Translations under genes and position numbers: made by a program
Shown here: positions 47,401-59,400 of the stretch, piece by piece
Layout: every line of letters begins with the position of its first letter
Position numbering within the stretch: position 1 is the stretch's first letter
The notes under the pieces: generated by a model
What the model was told of the DNA's origin: nothing
Seen by the model: the letters and a program-made list of their open reading frames with translations, nothing else
Databases searched by the model: none
From: Macquaria australasica
Lineage: Eukaryota > Chordata > Actinopteri > Centrarchiformes > Percichthyidae
Direction of reading: 5' to 3'
Assembly (NCBI GenBank): GCA_005408345.1
Contig: SEMN01000020.1
Coordinates: forward strand, 1,307,501-1,371,500
DNA length: 64,000 nt

Positions 47401-50400
47401 GTGGGAAGCTAAACTGAAAGCAATGTTGAACTGGATTGAGTCTGACAACATCAAGACAAATAAGAGAAAAGCCTTCCTGATTTAGTCCAACTTGACTCAA
47501 ACCTTTAAAAAACAATTCTCTTGAGGACAACGTTCATGAATAATAAAGTTAATAAATGCTACAGTTTTCTTACATCTAATTCTTAAAAAGACAACTCCGT
47601 TGTCATCTGTCTTACTTGATCTCAAAGACTTCATTGTGGAGGTAATTCTCAAAGGTTTTGCGGTACTCTGAGTCCTCTTTCTCCTTCTTGAGCTCCTTGT
47701 CGGTTTTGGGGCAGGCGCAGCATCGGGTCCCCTGGCCCTGCTCCTCCGTCTGGTTCCACTTCTGCTCCTCGTCACTGTCCACCTGAGTGGGCACCCGTGA
47801 CGGCAACTTCATCCCTAGTGAAATGGAGTCAGACACGGCAACCAGAGAAAGAAAGAAAAAAACATACAATCAGACAGAATGGGATGACAGGTGCGATAAA
47901 CACAGACACATAACACAGTCTTATGCTCAAATATCCACACACACGCCTGAGGGGCACGTCTGTCATTGTCATCCCCAGGTCCTCACCCTCTCTAGTGGAG
48001 ATAAATTACCAGTGACACGACCTCCCCGCAGACTCCCATCTCTCTGGATGTGTGGGAGTAATAGGAGTTCAAAAGAGGAAAGTGTGGGCTCTGTTGAGTG
48101 CTAACATAGAAGGGCACCGATGCATCGGGCATCGACGTAGGTCAGGCTATAACAGGAATAATTCAACCAAGATAAACATCTGAACTTTGCCTGAACCTGA
48201 GAGGAAGATCCTGACTGTCTCAGTGCCAGGTTTCACGTAGTTTAAGATACACAATACTACAAAAACAAAAGAGTCACCTTTACTGCACTTGATTTTCCTG
48301 CTCAGTGGATACAGAGGAGCTTTCTCCCTGTTAGGGACAACAGTTCAATTCACAGAGGGGTCACTATGCTTAAAATGCCTTCAAAGATAAAACCGTTGTT
48401 GCACGTTTCTGTCCATAATCTCATCCTGCTGAGACACCAAGAACACTGTGCCTTAGACACATTGCTGTTGTCATGTGGAAATGTTTAACTCCAGTTTTGG
48501 TGATTTTAATGTTTAATTAAAAAACACAAAATGGATACTCTGTGGGTTGAAGAAGTTCTGCCAGGGCTTCTACAGCTAATGAAACCTTTTTGGAAAATGT
48601 GAAAAATGTACTGTCATCAGGTTAACAGCAAGGCTTATTTAGGTCCTAGAAAAGCTGACTTTTAAAAGAGGTATGTCAGACTTAATCATGTTTTATGTAC
48701 ATGAAGTACGCTAAAAATCTATCAAGAAAATGAGGTTTGGGCGTTTAGTTAATACTTAATTTTTGTTGTTGTTTTGTAGGTTTGTTGTGGTGGTCGTTGT
48801 TAAGAGTGTGTGCTTTCTGTTTTGTTTATTTGTATATAATGTGGGTTGATATTTATTTGTAAAATCAAAATAACATCTTGATAAGAACTACCCATCAAGG
48901 AGAATCAGATCACAAAGTGTCCAGAAAATGAACATATTGGGACGAAGAGTTGGACGAGGAAATGGGGTCCAGTGGGACTGAGGGTTCTGGGGAGACAGAG
49001 TGTCCTGTGAGCAGACTGGAGCAACATGAAATAGTCAAGAGCCTTTGTGTGAGAAGAGCTCTTTTACTAATGGAAAGACATTCTTTCGCTCTGTCTCGCT
49101 CTCAGACACACAAAACCACTAACACAGCAGCAGACACAGAAACAGGACAACCACAAACAATGTGGCTCACCCTTCTGACAGTAGTCAAACTTGTAGAGTT
49201 CGCTGGCTTCAGGCTGGCGCTGGCAGAAGACCAGGTAGTGAGTGATGTTGCCGTTGGGGTCATTGGGAGGTTTCCACTTGAGGATGATCTGGGATGAAGA
49301 GTTGGACGAGGAAATGGGGTCCAGTGGGACTGAGGGTTCTGGGGAGACATCGCAGAAATACCAAAGAAGAGGTTTAATAAGTAGGAATAGTTAATGCTAG
49401 GTAGGACCTCTTAAAACATACTTAAGTTTATTTCAACCCATCAGTCCCTCTTATTTGTCCCTGAAGGGCAACTGGTTACTTAACAGTGACTACAAAAACA
49501 CAGGATAAAACACAAAGCACATCTTATATATACAAAGTAGAAATGAGTGAAAAACAGGGTACACACATTAAACAATTTAAATGTAAGTTGATTTATAAAT
49601 ATAAAATCCTAAAATATCTAGAATTTAGTTCTTAAATGGGTACATGTACTTGTGTCACCTTCACCATTTTGTTAAAAATACTGCCTGCATATCAAACCAT
49701 GAGATGACTACAGCTAAGCAATTCAGAATAATCTATGTAATTCGATTGATCGTGATAAAAGGATCCTTATTCCAATTTTACTAAAGAAAACAAGTATTAG
49801 TCTTGAAGACATTCAGTAAAAACATAGTAAATGAATGTTTATCAGTGACTTTGTGATAATATCTGATCAAATAAAACTCCTGATACATTGGTGTCACAAT
49901 TAGGACATTTCTACAAATCAATCATTGGGATTTATCAAAGACAGAAGAGGAGAAGAAGACAGAAGTTGCTGCTTCAATCTAATCTGCATTTCATGTTACA
50001 GTATAACTAATGAAACAGTTACTGGCAGGGCGTTGCTCTGTGACCAACAGCTGCCTGCTCTGGGTATTTGCAGTTTTGGTTTGCTTTGCTCATATTAGAG
50101 CAACATGTAATGTTATCACTGTCAATACTTGTACATCTGAGCCTTTACAATGAATGCTGGATGTTCCCATTTACATTCAGATGTCCATATTTTACAAGTT
50201 AATGAAGACCAAACAAACAAAATATTCATTTATAGTAGTGCTTTCGAAACTCTGGCTGACGCTTCTTGTTCTTTGCACTAGAGCTGTCTTAGCTTTTGAC
50301 TCTTCATTGGTGTATATCGTGGTTTCCAGTGTGGCTTTGGTAGTTTTAGTTCTTTCTAAAGTGTTTGGCTGTGGCTCAGATGTTTAGTTTCAGTTCTAGT

Positions 50401-53400
50401 CTTCAGTAGTTTTGGCAGGTGTGGTATTTTGTATATTACAAAATTGTGCTGTGAAAAAATACATTTCAAATTGTTTACGTTCATTTTCTAACATGTCTTC
50501 ATTATAAGTTTTACATTCTCAAAGAAAATTGAAAATAATAATAGTTTTGTCGTCTTACCCTTATTTTAGATTGATTTAGAAAAATGCCTTATTTTCTAGG
50601 TAGTTCATCATTTGTATCTTTTCGACACTGTTTATGTATGTAGTTTCTGGTTAATAACTCTGGTTATTACTTTAATCAGTTTGTGATGACACACTTTACA
50701 TGATATGTATCCTATGTGGTACATGGTGAAAGAGTGAAATTTCAGTATAATTTCATGTAAGACTGTAGAGTTACGCACATTTTCGACTTGCAAAACAAAG
50801 TGCAATGTGACGCACATTTTTCTATTCTTAATTCGATCCTACTTAGTGAAAACAGATTAACGCAAGAGGCATAATGAACATGAGTCAGCGTGTGTGATTT
50901 GCAAAAGCAGGATGGGGACTCTGGTACCAGCCACAAGTGCATGTTGTTGGTGAGAATTAAACAGCTAAATATACATCTAAATGTGTTTTACAATCTTTGA
51001 TTTGCATCAACTGTGGGCAGCTGATAACAGTAAGTAAGTGTACCTTCTGTGCTGCAAGTACAAAAAGAGGTTATCAGCAACATGAACACTGACTGGCATC
51101 ACCGTATGTCTGAGCCGTCTTTTGAGTAGACATATGAATCAGATTTTCGAGTGGGAGGCAAAAGTAAGACACTTGTCCTGGCCTGAAGTGGAGTAGGAGT
51201 TCTGAGCAGAATGTGACAAAAATATAATCGAACAAAGGTTTACAGGTTGATATTTATACTTCATAAGAGTGTGTCAGGAAGAGAACAGATGGGAGGAAGG
51301 AGCGGTGTACGGGGATGTCAGACTGAACCCTAAGGAGGCTTCGTTGTCACAGTGTGATTATGTTGTCCCCGTTTCATGACGCCGCAACACACTGGTCCGA
51401 CCGCATTGTCAGAGTAAGTCTCATCAGCAACAGCTTATCTGTAATGACAGCTTTGCCCTTCTGACAAGGTATGCTGGTTAGACATGACACAGACCAGGAA
51501 CCCGGAGTGCCTGCCAGACGGATAAAAAACAACCCTCCCTTGACACGGCCGGCTAACTGAATGATGCATCTCTGCTGGAGGCCGGTTTCGTGTGAGCGAG
51601 GGATGTCATGTTTGATGCGGTTTATCAGGAAGGAAACACACATTGTGTAAAAGGAAGCCAGCTAGACAGGACATCATGACTACGATGAACCCAAACTGTA
51701 CACGAGACAAGCTGTGGGTGGCAGAGTACAATTAAGTACTGGGGAAGAGATTTATGATTGCTGCGTGACCGACTGATCCAGACACCTTGCACAAGGCAGC
51801 GCCCTGTTGGTCGGAGGCCCCCCCAGGCGAATCGTCCCATCTGTCTTCCTCTTCCCTGTTCTTGTGCCAAAGACATTTTGGCAGCAGCCAGACTGACACA
51901 CACAACACTGAATCCACTAGTCAATGATAGTAACACCACAAGAAATGTGGATTCAAGACGACCCTAAAAATAGCTGAACTCTAGTACAGGAAAGGAAATA
52001 GGCATTTTCCACTACTTGAGGTTCTACAAACCAGAACCTTTTTATATACATTGAAAAGGCATTTCAAGACAAATGTCGTCATTTTCAAGCGCTGTTTGGG
52101 AGGCGAGTGCAGTTGTGGAACCGCCAGTAATGGAATGAGAAACTGTTAAACAAATATTTATATATTTTTTAATAGTTTACATATAATGACTTTTAAACAT
52201 CAGTATTAATAAATTAATGGAAGAGGCTGCTGCTTGATTCTCTCCTGAATCAGAAGATGGGGAGGTGCAGGTGAAGAAAATGTGGTGGAGAACAAACATA
52301 CAACTTGTATAATGTTAACTTCTTTTTTTTTTCGTGGCAGGAGTTGGAACAACCAATCAGCTAGCTTAACACGTAGGAAAAAAATAGCTCACTATTGGAA
52401 AAGTTACATGATTTTGAAAATACCCACGCAACCGTATTGCTACAAAAAAATGTCAGATATTTTTAATCTGAATATCACCTCTATACTGAAACAAACTTCC
52501 ATGCAGTGCTCATCTTTTTAGCAAAATGTTTTAAACATTTATTAACTGTGGTTACTGACATGTTGCAAACGAGCTATTGCATTTCATGCCCCTCAGATTA
52601 CTAGATCTAGAATGAGTGGGTCTAGAGCCACCTCCTGAGAAGTGTTGAAATTTAGTTTAAGGAACTTGGTGGAAACAAAAGCAGAACCAGTCACAATGGC
52701 CACAGATCGGGTTACAGGTTGTTAAGTTCCTGTAGTGAAAAAATGCCCCAGAGACTGATTCCAAATTCAACAGAACATTTTGTTTGATTTGAACTACATC
52801 AAGGGGATATTTTTATACTAAAGAACCAACTCAAATCTAAATCAGTCTTACTGGTGGCGTTGGTGCGGACATAGATGATCTCGCTCTTGGCTCCGTGGAC
52901 CTGGTGCTCGTCAGAGGCTGAGAGCTGGGTCTTCACCATTATGGCGTACTGCGTCCAGGGCTTCAGTGGCAGGATGAGATGACCCGGTTCAAACTGCTCT
53001 TTATCCCCCTCTGTGGCTCGACGCGGAGGGTCTACGTCAGCAATCACCCAGCTGTTGGAGCCGCAGGCGTCCTGCCCGTCAAACTCGGTTACGTTCTGAA
53101 AAGGTCTATTGTGGGAAAACAATAACAGTATACCAAAGAAAAATGTGTTATAGTTAGGCCTAAATTGTATTTCAGTTGAGAAAGGATATTGAGTTTCAGT
53201 TTGAAGTTTTACAGCAACGTATCATTTTATTTATCTGACTAGTCAGTAGAGGAAAAGAGCCTCAAAAACATCACCGAGGCCAGAGAGACCCTCAGAATGA
53301 AGCGGGTTCAAAGGGAGGATATTCCAGGATATTTCGCTGATTTTAATACTTTGTAGGGCTTTCACCCTTTGTAGGTTCAAACAAATAAGAACTAACAAAT

Positions 53401-56400
53401 AATTAGTTTAAATTAATTCAAATGCAACCCACATAATAGAACTATGTTTAGTTAATTCGTGGTGCCTCACTGAAGCTAACAGGTGACTTCATATTTGTTA
53501 TTGTGGCACCCTTACTGCAGGCAGCTTTGAAAAGACAGCAAACAGCATGAATTTTCCATCTATGGTGTTGAATCCAACATGCTGCCGCTTATTAGTTCTC
53601 GATTAGTTTAGTGTCATGATTTGAAGACACATTTTTTTCCAGATGTTTATATGTTATCACGATTTATCTGCAAGTGTTTGAAATGAGTCATTGAAGCAGG
53701 AAATTACATTACCACTATCCACAAGATCTAACCGATACATATGTTTCTCTTCATCTATAAAGTACTTAAGCAGCTGAAATCAATATTTGTCTGGCAGACA
53801 TCCAAGTGTGATTGTGACTGTGGCTGACTTGACGACTGAAGATCAACTTACGCTTCTTTGTAGAGCACCATGAAGCCCAGCAGGTCTCTGAAGTCTGGAG
53901 GCCAGAAAGGTTCCCACTTGACCATTATTTTATCGCTCATGGTTCGAATCTGGGTGAACTTCAACACGTGGTTCTCACCTGAGAAAAGACATGAATCAAT
54001 TAGTTCAAAGTACAGCGAGATATTATGTTAATTATTTAAACCTCTGTTATAGGGAGATAATGGTGAATAAACATCTGCTTTTGTTGATTTAGTATGAAAA
54101 CATCCCAGTGTCCTGGAGCAGCCGCCCTCCTTCACCTACTCAATCATTTAAAGTAGATTAAATATAGATACGACCGGGGCCCCCCCTCAGACAGATCATG
54201 GCCGGCGTCTTAACCCCTAAGTACAGTGCCAATCCCATTTTTGGAGTTTCTATGACACCTTCTACTTGACAAAAACCTTATTACCCCACAGATTAGCCTG
54301 TCTGCGTGCATCTCAGTGACTCGATCTGCTCAGACACATACCATGTAGCTGCAATGCCCTGACCTTCAAAACTGGCCCGGGGCCTTTGTAGTAGAATCAG
54401 TAGAAAACCTACCAAAACCCAACTATTTAAAACAAAGTGGTCCGATCAAAAAAGGGACCCCAAGTCAGCCAGAACCTGTCAGAAATGGAGCCAGAGGATT
54501 AGAACCAATCCAAAATGCCATCAACCCTAATAGAGAAAGAACACCAACACTGGCAGCAGCATTATGCGAAATAAATTAATGAAAAAGAAAAGATTTATAT
54601 AATTCTCCCTGGACATCACTATTCACTCTCTCTGTTGTGCCTCAAAAACCACATTTTTCTCCTGCGACAATTAAGATGTACCACGTAATCAGAGCTGACA
54701 GTGGCTCCGCTCGGATCCACTTGGGTGTAAAACATTGATACACAGACCCGAGGTTCGCAGCAACAGAACAGGAACCTTCACCTGACCCGATTAGACTGAA
54801 TAAAATTTGGACCCCGCCCAACTCTGATCCCGGGTCAGGTCTTGGTTACTAGAAAGCATCTTGAAGCATCCCATCCCCCTCCGTCTGCCTCTCTCTTATG
54901 TCAATCTAATAACAGAAACCTATCACAAACATATAAAAGAGAAATGATACCCTTGTCTTCATCTATGTAGGAGCACAAAGAACTCATCCCTACACCTGTC
55001 TAGTCCTCAATAGTCCTTTATCACTGTGTTACCACGTTTAACAGTTATTGCTCTGTTAGTTGTTCCTAGTTTAACTGTCAGTAAAAGATCTACAGGAATA
55101 CATTTGCAAACATAGGAGGGACAGGAAATGACCATTATAACAATAAAATTATGACTGTGTTTGCGTCTGTACCAGGGCATACTGTGTTTCCTGTTGCCAT
55201 AGTAACCCCTGCAACAACTGTCATATCTTCAGGGCCGAGGTTCTTACATGAGGCCTGGTCTCCGTTGGTCTTGGAGGCGATGTCGTTCTTGATTTGCCGG
55301 TCTTTGGTCCCTGTCACCTCCTCCATCTTGCGGATCTCAGACATGCAGAGTTTGGAGTTGTAGTGGAAAAACATGCGTCCCTGCAAGATGGCCAGCTTGT
55401 GTTTGGACCAATCCCAGAGCTGCCGCAGGTTCTGGTTGTCGAGGGCATAGAACGAGTAATTCCTGGAAAAGAACACACAAAGGCTGCATGAACATATTTT
55501 TCATGATACATATGACATTTAACTGAGGATATTATGAAAGAGCTTCTTGAGTAACATTAGTAGAAAAGTATTTCAGCGTGGTTAGCCTACAATTAGCATC
55601 ATATGCCTATCCTTTGCCATTCCTACTGTAAGTGTAGCCCATTGTGCTACAAGCGTCTTCCACCTCGTCTGAATGAAGCCTCATATATGATTTGTGGAAG
55701 TCTAACCAAAAACAGTTACCACAGAAAGACATTTGGAAAAGGTCAGTCCTTCCGCTTTTAACTCATAATTACAGGAGGAGGCTCTGACGATGGGTTCAGA
55801 AGACTGAGTCTCACCCGATTTCCTGTTCCTCTCCACGAATAACACGGAGTTTGCGGAAAAACGAGAGGGATACGAGGGCGTAGGAACGTCGCACTGTCAG
55901 GTACCCAGTGATCTCCTCCAGCTGGCCCAGGCTGGCCTCCAGTTCAGCTGCTATGTTGTCTACAGAAAACCAAGACACAAGCCTTGAAGTGACTTATTAT
56001 TCTACAGCATGCGCCGTTCAAAACCTCCCAGGCAGCTGTTCTTTGTCAACAAACTGTCCTCTGCTGTCTGTGTTTTCAATTTTGGTTTCATCTTTTTTCT
56101 TTTAAACACACAGTCTTCTTTGACATGCAAAAGATAAATAATACGATTCCCATATTTAGGCTGTTCTGACAGCATGAAAATCATTCTAAATCATGCACTG
56201 CTATTTTCTTTTTCTTTAGGCAGAATTATTGGGAATGTGTTTGTGTGTGTCTAATTGTTAGTGTGCATGTTCAATGTGTTAAAATTAAAATATTTGTCTG
56301 TAAATCTACACCTAGTTTGCAGCCTTTTCTTATAAAAATACACAACTGATTCATTTTTATTTGTTTATTTTATCTATATTTATGTTTTGCTGTTGAAATT

Positions 56401-59400
56401 TATTATAAAATCAGGACAAAGCACTTGAGATGTACTATGTAATTTTCTAGGGGCTCCCACAGTTTTTGCATTTGAAACTTGATCTTATTTCATTTTAAAT
56501 GTATGCTGTCGTTTGTTCGACTCCTTTGATGTAATTTCCTGGTTTTGTGTTATGTCAACCTGTTTTTGTTGTTCTGTCCCGTCGATCTCTTGTATACTGT
56601 TATCTGATTCAACCAAACAAAGCACAGTTACTCACTTCCTCCACGCAGGTTGATGACCAGGCTCCCGTTGAGGACGGTGCAGCCTCTCAAAGCCTGGGCA
56701 GCCGTGACAGAGTCCACAGTTTTCAGACCCATACATACCTTGGGACAAAGCCCTGCACAGGGAGTGCAGTTGAGCCTATAGAACAAAGAGGGAATAAAAA
56801 CACTGATTAGAAAAATGTTTCAAGAAAATGTGTGCATGCTGATTACCATCATTTTCCACCTTTCCGTTTCTCCTCAACACAGAAATACTAGAACCTTAAA
56901 CCTGCATTAACTTATTTTTTGGCCACTTGGGAGAAGCGGAAACAAGTTGTGATCTCAACACCGACATATTATCACATTTTAAGTTGCTATGGCGTGTACT
57001 AGTTAGCAAACAGTTGCTTAGTTACACATCCAGTAGACACAGAGCAACATTATCATTCATTTGAAGTTGTGTGGCGTCAATATTCACTCTCTTTTAACTG
57101 TTTTTGGCCTATCTGGTTCTTTAGCTGCTAAATGCTCCGCTATGTTCATCAGCTAGTCGCTAACTGTGTCTGTCAGCTGTTTGGTGCTGAGAAGGTAGCG
57201 TACAGTCTGGTTTGAAAGCTTTTTCGCTGAAAACAGCTGTGGCCGAATACGCTGCTGAGAGCGGTGAGATTGAAGCAAAACAGTGAAGTTGCAGGTCGGA
57301 CAGCTAAACACTGAGCTGAAAGATACTAAATCGCTCCGTAGAGCTGAGGGGACCTACAGAGTCAGGTGATAAGTCTCAACACCTTTCAGTAGTCATATAA
57401 TCTATTGTTATGTACAAACATTGATTATAGCTGCTTTAAATAAGTTCTTGGCTGCACTGTATGCAGAACAAAAGCACTGAAAATTAAGCTCTACTCAACT
57501 TTTGTTTTGAATTAACTGAAAATGAACCGACCCCAACCCTTCACCTTAACAACCGAGTTTAATAACCAGGTTTACATAATGTTTTCATAACAAGTCTCTT
57601 CTCATAACAGATACATGGTCAGGGCTTTGTGTGCCAACCATATTAACCTATTTCCTGAAAAGCCATCTGTACAATCCCTCACACTCATAATGCGGCAAGT
57701 GCAAACTTTGATGAGGTAAAATCCTAAGTATACAGCAAACTCTGCCGCCTCTCAGACTCCCACAGCAGAGCAAACAGACATCATTTAGCGGAGACACGTG
57801 CTGCGGAGAACGTTTATTAAAGGTTTCAAATTGAAGGGATTAAGGCATGATTAGACAGTGATGGGTTGTTTGCTCGGGGCCACTGTCCTGAATGTGTTAA
57901 AGTATTTTGTGGCTGCTGGCTGGTTTATGAGGTGAGAATGTCTTTGTTTGGCAACAGTTGAGCAAGCTGGCAGGACAATTACAGAAGAATGTGGCATTTC
58001 TTTTGTGAATGCCAAATAATGGGAGCGGGTGGTAGCTAATGTGCTACGGATTTCGTGCCACTGCACGTCTAAGCTACAAGGTATAAACACATGAGAAACA
58101 TAAAGCAAGACGTTTTCATTGTAGTCTGTAGTTATGTTGTACTTGTAAATGAGATTAATGTCTACACAAAAACAAACCATCCATGTGACACAAAGGCTCA
58201 AAAGCCTAACGCAAAAGAAAAAATAGCTGAAAAGTCTGTGCCTTGCAAATAAAAGAAGGTTATGGGGATCGTTTCTTTATCAGGCTCATAACTTTCTTGG
58301 TCCATCTTGACCTTTTTCCCTCTCTAGTGCCACATATGTACTTTCAGCTGAGACACTCATAACGCCTCGGAGTACACCGCTTATTGTCAAAGCACTTTCA
58401 CTTCCATAGCTTAGTTCAAAGCCAAAGTAAAAAGGCTGAGACATCAGTACTGCAGGTTCACCACAGGTCAACAGTTCCCTAAAGGTGGAGATGAACAAGA
58501 CTGTTGATACAAATAGCTGAAAAGAAGTCACCAAAATCTGCACATTGAGAGGCTCCTAAACTAAATTTGTTCAAGCATTATTTCGAAGCCGTTGAGCTCT
58601 TGTGCAATATAGGCAAAAGGAAATTATAGACATAAAAATATATTACGATACTTCATATTTTCAAGATACAACAGTATAAATAATGAATTATAATTATAAT
58701 TTGGTTATTACCACAAATTCTATTGTTGCCTAAGTGTGCAACCTCATGACTGACTTTATGTCTATATATGTATTATAAAAATGCAACTGTACTGTGTTTT
58801 GTTTTTCTCATTTCTTTTGCTACTGTACTCAGGTCTCTCTTGCAAACAATATATTGATTTCAGTGACATTACCTGATTAAATAAGGTTATATATAAAAAA
58901 AAAACCCATCACAAACTAAAGAAATAAAGAAATAATGTTTCGTATTATATGTCAGTGTCTGATGAAGAGCTGTACGACTTGGAACATTTTATTGAACTGA
59001 TAATAAATCAAGTTAAAAGGGGGCTTTCTCAGTTCTTGTCATTATTTTTGCTCAACACCTGAGCATGTCCAGATCTGTATGCCTTCGTTCTCTGATTCTT
59101 AACTGGGGACCAACCTGGAAACTCTGAACAGTTAAAGCAGAAACTCATTAGCACTCGTTTCTTTTTCAACAATGGCTGGGGTGCACTTGAGCAAGGCACT
59201 TCACCCTCATCTGCTCCAGTGGAGCTGGATCTGCTCAGAGAGTCCCACTAGAAACCTCTCAGGTGTGAATGTACAGTATGTAACTCCATGAATGCGAAGC
59301 TGCATGTTGTTCAAACGGAGATTAGGTGCTTGGCAAACCCCTCTGTGGATAAATAAAGGTTAAATACACATGACAACGTAAACACCACAGCAGTAGCACA

